Source of the DNA: an uncultured Lachnospiraceae bacterium
GTDB lineage: Bacteria; Bacillota; Clostridia; Lachnospirales; Lachnospiraceae
Length of the DNA stretch: 64,000 nucleotides
Direction: 5' to 3'
Assembly (NCBI GenBank): GCA_910585075.1
Contig: CAJUED010000007.1
Span: 37,207-101,206 of the forward strand
This document shows positions 32,226 to 40,220 of this stretch, in pieces (the stretch's first letter is position 1; the number at the start of each line of letters is the position of its first letter). The notes below the pieces were generated by a model. It saw only the letters and a program-made list of their open reading frames with translations, did not search any database and was not told the origin of the DNA. Both the position numbers and the translations under genes were made by a program.

Positions 32226-33554
32226 TTATTTTACAAATATTCCCTGAAGATTCTGCAGGTACGCGTCAACGTCTCCGCTCTGAACCAATTCATCAGTAAA
32301 ATTGTACATGTTATCCACTACACCAGGCTGCCACAGCTGGTCAGGCCAGATTCCCAGATTGTCTTCCTTATCAAATAAATCCAGTAACGGGCGGGTCTGT
32401 ACAAGGGTTGTCTCAACTCCCTCAATATAGGAAGGTGATCCGTCCATATCGGCATAATACTGTGCATTTTCCGTTTCAGCCATAAATGCCAGGAACTTCA
32501 TTGCCGCTTCTTTATTTTCGCAAGATTCGCTGATTGCAAGACAATGGTCATTCTGATAAGGTACGACTGTCTTCATGCCTGCGCTGGCAGGGAACGCAAA
32601 TGTGGAATAATTCAAATTTGCATTGTCCTCATTGATTGTAGGCACCATCCAGATACCACCAAGAATCATTGCGGTTTCTTCATTGGCAAAATCAGCAATT
32701 GCCTGCTCGTATGTGGTTCCGAAGGAGTCCTCCTGTGCATACTCATTCAGCTCCACAATTTTCTCTGCTGCAAGACGGAATCCTTCATAATCCTCTACGA
32801 CAGCGGTTCCTTCATATATCTTAGCGTATGCGTCCTCATAGTTCTCTATATCGGACACCTGAAGCATTGCCTCAATCTGTCCTGCGTGGCTGGCCTGATT
32901 GAACATGGCAAAAGGTGTGATTCCCGCATCCTGCAGTTTTTTGCAGACTTCAATCAGTTCTTCATAAGTTGTCGGAATCTCAATGCCGTTTGCTTCAAAA
33001 ATATCTATGTTATATACAACTCCTGCCGCATTCATTGAAATGGGAAGGCAGTATGCCTTTCCGTCATATTCAGTTGTCTCCAGCATGCCCTCTTTTATAT
33101 TATTTAAGAATTCCTGTCCTGTCAGGTCCACCAGCATACCGTTATTTACCATTTCTTTAAATACCGGATCCGATGCCCAGTGGCTTAAAACATCCGGCAT
33201 GTCGTTTGTTGACATTCTTGTCTGTAGAACAGTTGTAGCATCCGGTACATTAATCTGCTCAACTTCTATATCCGGATTTGCATCCTCAAATTTTTGAATC
33301 AGCTCATCATATATACCTACAACCTCGGATTTTATATTGAAAAATTCAATATGCACTTTATCCCCGGAAGCTGATCCGGAATCGGATGCCGATTCGCTGC
33401 TCTCTGTTGATGCGTCCTCCGACGCCTCTCCCGACGCCGCGTCCTGGCTTTCCTCTGTTTTCCCTGATTCCGCTCCTGAACCTGAGCCGCAGCCAACAAG
33501 TACGGATGCCATCAAAGAGACGCACAGAATTGCCGACAATAACTTTTTCTTCAT
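32226..33554 (-). CDS. Sugar ABC transporter substrate-binding lipoprotein
   Basis: A 442-residue secreted lipoprotein. Signal peptide MKKKLLSAILCVSLMASVLVGC with lipobox LVGC; a Ser/Glu/Ala-rich linker (about residues 25-60) precedes the mature fold. The rest is family 1 solute-binding protein: KVHIEFFNIKSEVVGIYDELIQKFE at the start, GIWMVPTI and PYQNDHCLAISE later. The start at 33554 is preferred because GAGGG lies eight bases upstream. It feeds the two permeases downstream. The nearby AraC regulator and esterase-like hydrolase suggest a plant-derived oligosaccharide, but the ligand is not determined by sequence. Confidence 0.92.
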   Translation of the reverse strand: MKKKLLSAILCVSLMASVLVGCGSGSGAESGKTEESQDAASGEASEDASTESSESASDSGSASGDKVHIEFFNIKSEVVGIYDELIQKFEDANPDIEVEQINVPDATTVLQTRMSTNDMPDVLSHWASDPVFKEMVNNGMLVDLTGQEFLNNIKEGMLETTEYDGKAYCLPISMNAAGVVYNIDIFEANGIEIPTTYEELIEVCKKLQDAGITPFAMFNQASHAGQIEAMLQVSDIENYEDAYAKIYEGTAVVEDYEGFRLAAEKIVELNEYAQEDSFGTTYEQAIADFANEETAMILGGIWMVPTINEDNANLNYSTFAFPASAGMKTVVPYQNDHCLAISESCENKEAAMKFLAFMAETENAQYYADMDGSPSYIEGVETTLVQTRPLLDLFDKEDNLGIWPDQLWQPGVVDNMYNFTDELVQSGDVDAYLQNLQGIFVK

Positions 33555-33572
33555 AGCTTTTCCCTCATTTCC

Positions 33573-33669
33573 GCGCTGCTTTTTGTTGGAGACCAAAGTT
33601 TGCGGATGCAGCGCAGACACAAACTTTTTCGAATAAAAGATTTCTCTTTAAAAAGATTTCTTTTTATTC
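33573..33669 (-). repeat. Interleaved-repeat (pseudoknot-type) element, copy A
   Basis: Directly before the ribosome binding site of the binding-protein gene. GCGCTGC (33573-33579) pairs with GCAGCGC (33608-33614), while AAGTTTG (33596-33602) pairs with CAAACTT (33620-33626): the two stems interleave, the topology of an H-type pseudoknot. A weaker AT-rich stem-loop (33630-33669) follows. The same arrangement is found at 39960-40041. Confidence 0.6.
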
Positions 33670-33686
33670 CTTCTACCCTGTAATAC

Positions 33687-34448
33687 TCAGTCAAACAACT
33701 TTGACATATATGATGCAATCTCATCAGGAACTTCCTTCACAGCCTTCGCCGTGTGGAAACAATGATCTGCTTCCGGTACCAGGTGGAGCTGTGCATTTTC
33801 ACCCCAAATCCCTTTTAAAGCAACGGATATATAGGGCGGCGTGTCTCTGTCTTCCTCTCCATGAATCAAAAGCGCCTTAGGATGAATCTTTCCCGCCAAT
33901 GAAAAAGCATCAATTGTGCTGCACTCATCAATCATTTTCCTGCCGACCTGAAAACCTCCGCAGTCAAGAAGTCCTGCATTCAACACTTGCCTTAAATTTT
34001 CACCTGTCAGGTCTTTGGCCAGCTCGTGAAACATTGTAAGCGCCGGGCTGATTAAAACGAGTCCATATATTGCATCCGGTATCTGAGAAGCAGCTATCAA
34101 AGCAACCAGTCCTCCCAGGGAATGACCTCCCAGCAGTATTTTTTCCGGGTCAATATGTTCATCATTTTTTACATATTCCAGAACAGCTTTCAGATCATTT
34201 ACTTCCTGTGCCACGGTTACTTCCTCAGGAATACCTTCGCTTTCCCCGTGCCCTGCATAGTCGAACCGGACACTGGAAAAACCTGCTTCCAGTAATCTTT
34301 CCGAAATTCTTACCAGCAGCCTTTCGTTTTTATCACCTGTAAAACCGTGTCCAAGAATCAGGCATGGTGTTTTTTCCCTGCCCTCCGGCGAACAAAAAAC
34401 GCCATATAATTTATTCTTCCCACTTTGTACCGTAAAATAGTTTCTCAT
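33687..34448 (-). CDS. Alpha/beta hydrolase, cinnamoyl/feruloyl esterase-like
   Basis: A 253-residue serine hydrolase; the ATG at 34448 has GAGG nine bases upstream. The oxyanion region is LILGHGFTGDKNE; the nucleophile elbow is GGHSLGGLVA (Ser near residue 110); the acid is in LIHGEEDRDTP and the catalytic His in EADHCFHTA. The pattern FDYAGHGESEG and AVLEYVKNDEHIDPEKILLGG resembles cytosolic cinnamoyl esterases of gut bacteria (Est1E type), which release ferulate from plant oligosaccharides. It sits between the AraC regulator and the sugar importer, which suits that role. Substrate is inferred. Confidence 0.8.
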   Translation of the reverse strand: MRNYFTVQSGKNKLYGVFCSPEGREKTPCLILGHGFTGDKNERLLVRISERLLEAGFSSVRFDYAGHGESEGIPEEVTVAQEVNDLKAVLEYVKNDEHIDPEKILLGGHSLGGLVALIAASQIPDAIYGLVLISPALTMFHELAKDLTGENLRQVLNAGLLDCGGFQVGRKMIDECSTIDAFSLAGKIHPKALLIHGEEDRDTPPYISVALKGIWGENAQLHLVPEADHCFHTAKAVKEVPDEIASYMSKLFD

Positions 34449-34520
34449 CGTAATCAACCTCTGTTAGGATTATATTACCTTGCGCCATGTCTTCCTATGC
34501 ATTATTTGTCCTTATTTATG

Positions 34521-35390
34521 TCAATTTTTGTCTTTTCCCATTTGCTGCTGCATATATTGCTTGGGGGTAACAGAATAGTATCTTTTGAACGCGGTGATAT
34601 ATGATTTCAAATTTGGGAACCCATTTTTATATGCAACCTCCGTAACCGTCTTTTCCGGTTTGACAAGTTCTTCCAGGGACATATTCAGACGTTTCTGTTG
34701 AAGATAATCTTTAAAACATTCTCCCGTTACCTTTTTAAAACATCTGGAAAAATAAGCCTCGTCAATGCCTAAATAATCCGCCATTGTCTTCAGACTGATA
34801 TTCTGCCAGTAATTTTGATCTATATATTCAATCGCCCTGCTGATGTTGCGCATTCTTTTATTCTCCACGGCAGTGTCATGGCACTCCATTTTTTCCACAC
34901 AGTTTTCAAAGAGATAAATCATAATTTCCAGTATATATTTTGTCATTTTCAGTTCCTTAAAAGGCTGCTCGCTCAAATATGCCTCCACCACATCCCACAT
35001 CTTTTCCTGCAGAAATTCCCGCTGCTTTCCGGTAAAATCCTCGTAAAAGCAACACTGGTCCAATTCCCCGAAGTATTTTTTCATGTAATCATAATCTATC
35101 AGCAGCGCAATTGATTCTTCCTCGTTTCCTTTTCTGGAACGGAAAGAGGAATGGATGCACCCGCTATTGATTAAGATAAGCTCACCGGCCTCCATCTCCC
35201 TTCTGACCCCATGGGAAATCATCACTGTGTTTCCTTTGACCAGATAATCTAACTCGATGTCCCTGTGCCAGTGGGGCATGACGATTTTTGCCAAAGACCG
35301 CTCCTCTTTTTTGAAATAATATACTTTCACCGGAATGATTCCATCATGCTCTACATTTTGTAATCTGCCTTCTTCTTTCACAGTTCTCAT
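34521..35390 (-). CDS. AraC family transcriptional regulator
   Basis: A 289-residue regulator with an N-terminal cupin sensing domain (MPHWHRDIELDYLVKGNTVM, about residues 40-58) and a C-terminal double HTH (about 190-286): NISLKTMADYLGIDEAYFSRCFKK and VTEVAYKNGFPNLKSYITAFKRYY with YSVTPKQYMQ. Such proteins activate sugar-uptake genes; the likely targets are the esterase and ABC importer immediately downstream on the same strand. The two consecutive possible starts leave one residue of uncertainty. Confidence 0.9.
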   Translation of the reverse strand: MRTVKEEGRLQNVEHDGIIPVKVYYFKKEERSLAKIVMPHWHRDIELDYLVKGNTVMISHGVRREMEAGELILINSGCIHSSFRSRKGNEEESIALLIDYDYMKKYFGELDQCCFYEDFTGKQREFLQEKMWDVVEAYLSEQPFKELKMTKYILEIMIYLFENCVEKMECHDTAVENKRMRNISRAIEYIDQNYWQNISLKTMADYLGIDEAYFSRCFKKVTGECFKDYLQQKRLNMSLEELVKPEKTVTEVAYKNGFPNLKSYITAFKRYYSVTPKQYMQQQMGKDKN

Positions 35391-35474
35391 CACCTTTTCT
35401 TATCATTTACATAGTTACTTAAATTATCACGTTATTCCGTAAATGTCCAATAAAATCAGATATTTTCCCCATTA

Positions 35475-35554
35475 CTCGCGGCATTCGTCAAATCAGCTTG
35501 CTGATTTTATGCTCGTGCAAGCACGGCACTTGACTCATTGCTCGCGGGAATAAA
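35475..35554. repeat. 80-bp structured intergenic repeat, copy 1
   Basis: Matches 37769-37848 at 76 of 80 positions, same orientation. It is bounded by imperfectly complementary CTCGCG...GTCAA and TTGAC...CGCGGG ends and encloses two hairpins: ATCAGC-TT-GCTGAT and a GTGC-AA-GCAC stem. It is followed by GACAGTAC / GTACTGTC (35559-35579), a likely terminator stem just after the LytTR gene on the minus strand. Confidence 0.8.
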
Positions 35555-35581
35555 AGAAGACAGTACACTGCGTACTGTCTC

Positions 35582-36310
35582 TTACACATTTTCTTCACAA
35601 TAATATTGAAAGTACTGCTCTCTCAAAGAATGATATGCCCCCCGCGGCAGGTAAATGTTCTTCCCCGTATCCAGGCATATTTCCTGGGCATTCAGGCTGT
35701 CCACATGATTCAGATTCACAATATAGGAAACGCCCACCTTGGCAAACTCCCGTCGCCCTGAAAGCATCCCATAAATTTCCATCATGGTCATATGCAGCTT
35801 CGGGTGCGTGCCATCCGCTAAATGCAGCCCCTGATTCTTCCCCTGAGCTTCAAAGTAGACAATATCATTTAACGGAATTTTGCATATTCGTCCGTCAATC
35901 CGCAGAAGCAGACAGTCCTTCTTCTCTTTTGTGTTTACAAACAGCCTGTCCAGAACCTGAAACAATTCCTGTTCCTTAACAGGCTTCACCAAATACTGGG
36001 TGGCGTCCACGCTGAAAGCTTCAAGGGCATGTTCTCTTGATGTGGTGAGAAAAACAATGCTGCCCTTTCTTCCCATCTCCCGAAACTCCTTTGCCACCTC
36101 AATTCCGGATTTCTCCGGCATGTAAATATCAAGTAAGAGCAAATCCGGTGTATATTCCTTCTCCCGAAGCATAAAAAGCAGTTTTTCCGGATTTTCAAAG
36201 CATTCTATCTGAAACTGACAATCCGGATGGTTCGCCTGCCAGCCTGCCAGATGTCCCTTCGTTTCATCCAGCTGAGCCGTCTCATCATCACAAATCGCTA
36301 CCAAATACAT
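35582..36310 (-). CDS. LytTR-family response regulator
   Basis: A 242-residue two-component regulator. The receiver domain (1-120) has the acidic pocket ICDDE, the phospho-acceptor Asp in DLLLLDIYMPEKSG near residue 57, and the late KPVKEQEL lysine. The LytTR DNA-binding domain (about 135-235) includes DIVYFEAQGKNQGLHLADG and FAKVGVSYIVNLNHVDSL. This is the usual partner of GHKL kinases such as the one at 28529-29854; the two are separated here by the sugar cassette. It ends at a hairpin plus repeat element. The ribosome binding site is weak (AAAAAG). Confidence 0.9.
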   Translation of the reverse strand: MYLVAICDDETAQLDETKGHLAGWQANHPDCQFQIECFENPEKLLFMLREKEYTPDLLLLDIYMPEKSGIEVAKEFREMGRKGSIVFLTTSREHALEAFSVDATQYLVKPVKEQELFQVLDRLFVNTKEKKDCLLLRIDGRICKIPLNDIVYFEAQGKNQGLHLADGTHPKLHMTMMEIYGMLSGRREFAKVGVSYIVNLNHVDSLNAQEICLDTGKNIYLPRGAYHSLREQYFQYYCEENV

Positions 36311-36516
36311 CTTTTTTACATTTTCTTTTTAAAAATTTTCTTATACCCCTATAAAAAAATTTCCCTTCAAAGAAAATTTCCTCCCAAAATCTTCTTTTCT
36401 GCCGGATTCTACGGCAACCATATATTAGCTATCGCTAACCCCTGAAATATTATAGCATTTTTTTCATGCTTCGTCCATACTGCTTTGTAAAGTATAAAAT
36501 GCGTTTCTCACTTTTT

Positions 36517-36662
36517 GTTACTATTCACGGCCTGCCTGGCCGTTCATAGTAACGATTCGGGGCGATATTGAAAGTTTTGCTACGCAAAAATCGCCCCTCA
36601 CCCTCGTATCATATTCTCACGAAATGCGCAGTTTATGCGCATTTCTGACCGTGAATAGTAAC
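36517..36662. repeat. 146-bp multi-branched inverted-repeat element
   Basis: The 454-bp gap upstream of the LytTR gene contains a nested palindrome. The outer arms GTTACTATTCACGG and CCGTGAATAGTAAC are perfectly complementary. Inside lie a stem at 36517-36553 that shares the left arm (so two folds compete), a GGGGCGAT/ATCGCCCC stem (36559-36597), and GAAATGCGCA/TGCGCATTTC (36621-36645). No coding potential is seen. Probably a REP/MITE-like element. Confidence 0.75.
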
Positions 36663-36764
36663 CACTTTTTCTTTGCTTTTCTGCTATGACATCATTATGG
36701 GGATGGGTATTCTGTGTGAATGTAATACTGCGGGGCGGGAAGCGGTTCCCCAAACTCTTTCTTC

Positions 36765-37544
36765 TTAGTAGATGGTAAAGCCTCCGTCCACCACCAGATC
36801 CTCACCGGTAATCATATTGGATTCGCTGCAGGAAAGGAACAGGACAGCCGCCGCTATTTCATCCGTTTCCGCAAAGCGGTGTGCGGGTATTTTCTCGATC
36901 ATATCCGTCTTGACCTTACCCTGCCATGCCTTTTCACCCATATAAGTATTCACAACCGTAGGCGCAACACCATTGACATTGATTCCATATTCCGCCCACT
37001 CAAGCGCACATACCTTGATCATCCCTACAACCGCCGCCTTGCTCATGGTATAACCCACATGCTTATTGATAGCAATGAAATCCGCCTGGGAAGTAACGCA
37101 CACAATCTTACCGCCCTTCCCCTGGCTGATCATTTGATTGGCAACTGCCTGACAGACACGGAACACACCGATCGCATTGATTGCCATATGCTTTTCGATC
37201 GTATCAATGCTGATCTCCGATGCACGGTACAGATCCACAAAGCCGGGCATAGCAGCCAGAACATTTACTTCACCAAATGCATCTATTACGCCTTTCATCA
37301 TGGCGTCCACACTTTCCTGGACGGTCACGTCACACTTGATTCCAACCGTCTGAACGCCATACTCCTTTGCAATGGCCTGTGCCACATCCGGGCAGTTGTC
37401 CTTACAGTCTACGATGGCAACCTTAGCTCCCTTTTTCGCATACATCCTGGCTGTGGCTTCCCCGATTCCCCCGGCGCCGCCAACAACGATTGCCGCCTTT
37501 CCCTCCAGATTTAAATCTCCGTTTACTTTCTCATAGCTGATCAT
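36765..37544 (-). CDS. SDR family oxidoreductase
   Basis: A 259-residue classical short-chain dehydrogenase. The dinucleotide-binding motif is GGAGGIGEATARMY near residues 22-35; Asp in AIVDCKDN suggests NAD preference. The catalytic triad is present: Ser in VCVTSQ, Tyr and Lys in VGYTMSKAA near 162-170. The usual NNAG is replaced by AAMPG. The C-terminus DLVVDGGFTIY is standard. It is divergent from a LacI-type regulator and shares TGTTTAGT-type half-sites with it, suggesting control of a sugar or polyol dehydrogenase. Substrate unknown. Confidence 0.9.
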   Translation of the reverse strand: MISYEKVNGDLNLEGKAAIVVGGAGGIGEATARMYAKKGAKVAIVDCKDNCPDVAQAIAKEYGVQTVGIKCDVTVQESVDAMMKGVIDAFGEVNVLAAMPGFVDLYRASEISIDTIEKHMAINAIGVFRVCQAVANQMISQGKGGKIVCVTSQADFIAINKHVGYTMSKAAVVGMIKVCALEWAEYGINVNGVAPTVVNTYMGEKAWQGKVKTDMIEKIPAHRFAETDEIAAAVLFLSCSESNMITGEDLVVDGGFTIY

Positions 37545-37562
37545 TTAGTATTTCCTCCTTGA

Positions 37563-37607
37563 TGTTTAGTATTTATTTATAAATATATTTAATTTTATCA
37601 CTAAACA
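37563..37607. promoter_or_regulatory. Inverted half-sites upstream of the SDR gene
   Basis: TGTTTAGT (37563-37570) and ACTAAACA (37600-37607) are exact inverted copies 29 bases apart, just upstream of the SDR start. The same half-site is in the palindrome at the LacI promoter. Candidate operator pair for the LacI-type regulator. Confidence 0.45.
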
Positions 37608-37768
37608 TTTAATTATTAATCATAAATATTTACCGAATTTACAGTTCTGAATTTGTATGCTTATACTAAAATCTATGCACAGCATAAATGTATTTATTAA
37701 CTTTATACAAATTCAGACTTTCTATTTTGGACAATATTCCCGCTGTTTATTTTATCTAAGTCAAATAC

Positions 37769-37848
37769 CTCGCGACATTCGTCAAATCAGCTTGCTGATT
37801 TTATGCTCGTGCAAGCACGGTACTTGACTCATTGCCCGCGGTAATAAA
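37769..37848. repeat. 80-bp structured intergenic repeat, copy 2
   Basis: 76 of 80 bases identical to 35475-35554. It is immediately followed by a perfect palindrome, as copy 1 is followed by a hairpin, although the hairpin sequences differ. The two conserved internal stems survive all four differences, so the structure is kept. Confidence 0.8.
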
Positions 37849-37892
37849 CTGTTTAGTAAACAGTTGACTTTTTTCACTTCGAAATTTATAAT
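37847..37892 (+). promoter_or_regulatory. LacI-gene promoter with overlapping palindromic operator
   Basis: TTGACT (37864-37869), 17-bp spacer, TATAAT (37887-37892): a near-consensus promoter with the regulator start 38 bases beyond. The perfect 19-bp palindrome AACTGTTTAGTAAACAGTT (37847-37865) overlaps the -35 box by two bases, a position expected for autorepression. Confidence 0.75.
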
Positions 37893-37929
37893 TTTGATTA
37901 ATCTATGAGCATGTATCAAGGGAGTGTAA

Positions 37930-38967
37930 ATGATGACGAATAAAGAAATCGCAGAGAAACTGGGCATATCCCCGGCTGCATTATCGCTGGTCATTAACCA
38001 CAAGCCGGGTGTATCAGACGCTACGCGTGAAGGTGTACTCACACAATTAAGGGAAATGGGATACGAACATCTGATCAAAAAAGCTCCCGCCATGCCAAGC
38101 AATAACCTGATCTTTATTATTTTTAAAAAGCATGGGGAGATTCTGGATCTTCATCCTTTTTTTCTGTTACTGATGGAAAATATAGAAGCCTGCGCACGGA
38201 ATTATGGTTACAACATCCTTCTGTACACCATCGACCAGCGCCGCCCTATGGAGCCGCAGATACGGCATCTTAATACACTGGATTCCCAGGGAGCTATCAT
38301 CTTCGCCACCGAAATGCAGCCGGAGGATATGGGCGCAATCCAAAACCTTGGGATTCCTGTCGTTGCCCTTGACAATGATTTCACAAACCTGTCCTGTAAC
38401 GCCGTTTCCATTAATAATCAAATGGGAACTTTTCAGGCCATTGAACATTTAATCAGTCATGGCATCTTAAGGATTGGCTATCTGAAAAGCCGAATCCGCA
38501 TAAGCAGTTTCGATGAACGGCAGCAGGGGTATGAAGCGGCCCTTGCCCTGCATCATTTATCCTTCTTACCGGAAGACGTCCTTGACCTGCACTATTCGGA
38601 GGAAGGAAGCTACCGTGATATGTCCGCCTACCTGAAAGGACGTCCTGTCCTGCCGGAAGCCTTTGTTGCTGATGATGATACGATAGCCATCGGCGTACTT
38701 CGGGCTCTTATAGAACACGGCTACCGTGTTCCGGAGGATATCTCCATTATCGGTTTTAACGACCGGCCATCCTGTACCCTCACCGAGCCGCCCCTTTCTA
38801 CCATAAATGTGTCGAAGCATGTTCTGGCAGCGGAGGCCGTTGAGGAATTAGTACATTTAATCCGGACGAAAGAAAATTCCGGTCTGGAAACCCGTTCCAA
38901 AAAAATACGGATAGGCACAAAACTGATCGAGCGCCAATCCATTGCCCCTCCTAAAAAAAGTGGGTGA
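37930..38967 (+). CDS. LacI family transcriptional regulator
   Basis: A 345-residue regulator. The N-terminal HTH reads MTNKEIAEKLGISPAALSLVIN, with hinge region before about residue 60, where LacI-type proteins are usually more AT-hook-like; here VSDATREGVLTQLREMGYE is standard. The periplasmic-binding-protein-like core ends ALIEHGYRVPEDISIIGFNDRP, then EPPLSTINVSKHVLAAEAVEEL, both family signatures. Initiates at ATGATG; GGGAG precedes. Likely represses itself and the divergent SDR gene through TGTTTA-type sites. Confidence 0.92.
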   Translation: MMTNKEIAEKLGISPAALSLVINHKPGVSDATREGVLTQLREMGYEHLIKKAPAMPSNNLIFIIFKKHGEILDLHPFFLLLMENIEACARNYGYNILLYTIDQRRPMEPQIRHLNTLDSQGAIIFATEMQPEDMGAIQNLGIPVVALDNDFTNLSCNAVSINNQMGTFQAIEHLISHGILRIGYLKSRIRISSFDERQQGYEAALALHHLSFLPEDVLDLHYSEEGSYRDMSAYLKGRPVLPEAFVADDDTIAIGVLRALIEHGYRVPEDISIIGFNDRPSCTLTEPPLSTINVSKHVLAAEAVEELVHLIRTKENSGLETRSKKIRIGTKLIERQSIAPPKKSG

Positions 38968-38983
38968 AACAACTCCACCCACT
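38959..38983. terminator. Bidirectional terminator at the LacI gene end
   Basis: AGTGGGTG / CACCCACT stem with 9-base loop. On the minus strand seven T residues follow, serving the lipoprotein gene that reads toward it; on the plus strand the stem overlaps the LacI stop codon and is followed by TCTGTT. Confidence 0.8.
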
Positions 38984-39075
38984 TCTGTTAACCGATTGTT
39001 TTTGCCGGAAAAATCCATTGACTATCAACCGGAATGATTGTAGATAATCCAAAAAAAGACTTTACATACAGCGAA

Positions 39076-39924
39076 TTATTCTTCTCTATATTCAAACACA
39101 AACCATTTTTCATTCATGTAAATCTCTATCGTATCGCCTTCTCCATACTGATACCCGAAGCCTGTTCCAAAATTGGACTGGTTATTTTCCGCAGGGATTT
39201 CAGAACCGTCAACCTCTGATGTTATTTGCCCATCCATATTTCCGCAACGGCCATAAACAGTACTTTCTTTTCCTGTATCATAATATAATTTGTCATTTAC
39301 TCTTACCATAGGTATCCTATCCCACATAGCATCTGCTTCTGCCCGCTCTATCACAGTCATTTCATAAACTTCTCCTAACCCTGCGGGATATGATTCCATT
39401 ATCTCCCCGTTATAGACAATCTCTATCAAGTCACCGACCTGCAAATCAAGATTTTTCTCATTTGATATGCTAAACTTATCTGCTGAATTTAACTCTAAAG
39501 AGCCATCCGCAGGCCCCACTAAAATAGTATCATTGTTTATTTCAAGCACTGTTGCCTGAAATGCTGCCGTCCTTTCATTATTCCATTCATATTCTGATTC
39601 CAGGCCATCCGGTATATCAGATACATTCATTTCTTTGTACAGCATAGACCCGTCATGGGCATGAGAAGTGATAATCCACTCATCGGCAGAATAACCTTTG
39701 TACTCATATACTTTATCATCTTTATCGCCGTCTACAATACCTATCAGCTCTCCACAATCTTTATTAGAAAGAACACAGTATGGAACATAAGTTTTATCTC
39801 CCCAGACAATTGAAGCGTAATCATTATTAATCTCCGTAGTCATATCTGCTAATTCTTTATTTCCACAAGCCGTAAGCACAAATATCATGATTGATGCCAA
39901 CATTATATTTATATACCTTTTCAT
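39076..39924 (-). CDS. DUF3221-like lipoprotein
   Basis: A 282-residue exported lipoprotein with signal peptide MKRYINIMLASIMIFVLTAC (lipobox LTAC). A stretch at about 114-180 reads FQATVLEINNDTILVGPADG and LDLQVGDLIEIVYNGEIME, resembling DUF3221, an OB-like small domain common in clostridial secreted proteins. Function unknown. ACAGGAG lies before the start. Its leader carries the pseudoknot-type element copy B. It is convergent with the LacI gene and shares a terminator. Confidence 0.75.
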   Translation of the reverse strand: MKRYINIMLASIMIFVLTACGNKELADMTTEINNDYASIVWGDKTYVPYCVLSNKDCGELIGIVDGDKDDKVYEYKGYSADEWIITSHAHDGSMLYKEMNVSDIPDGLESEYEWNNERTAAFQATVLEINNDTILVGPADGSLELNSADKFSISNEKNLDLQVGDLIEIVYNGEIMESYPAGLGEVYEMTVIERAEADAMWDRIPMVRVNDKLYYDTGKESTVYGRCGNMDGQITSEVDGSEIPAENNQSNFGTGFGYQYGEGDTIEIYMNEKWFVFEYREE

Positions 39925-39959
39925 TCCTGTTTTCTCCTGTCATATTTTACCCCATTTCT

Positions 39960-40041
39960 GCGCTGCTTTTTGCGCATATCAAGTTTGTGGATGCAGCGCA
40001 GACACAAACTTGTGGGGTGAAAGATTTGAAAAATCTTTCAC
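39960..40041 (-). repeat. Interleaved-repeat (pseudoknot-type) element, copy B
   Basis: GCGCTGC (39960-39966) with GCAGCGC (39993-39999), and AAGTTTG (39981-39987) with CAAACTT (40005-40011), in interleaved order as in copy A. Followed by a perfect 11-bp stem GTGAAAGATTT / AAATCTTTCAC (40017-40041). It lies about 35 bases upstream of the lipoprotein start codon. Confidence 0.62.
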
Positions 40042-40220
40042 TCTTATTCTCTATCATTATAAAGCCCTTATATCAGATTGCAAGTGGTGAATTCAATTTC
40101 CGTTGAGGGAAATACGGTTGTATGATAAAATGAACAGCGTTAATGAAACAAATCGGAATATGAACTCACTAAAACTTTGGACTGTTATAGAACACATATT
40201 GCACATAGGAGAGGTAAATC

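Noticed and set aside
37782..38102. Minus-strand 106-codon frame opposite the LacI gene start
   Set aside because: It lies over the promoter, the repeat and the LacI N-terminus, has no ribosome binding site and is a shadow.
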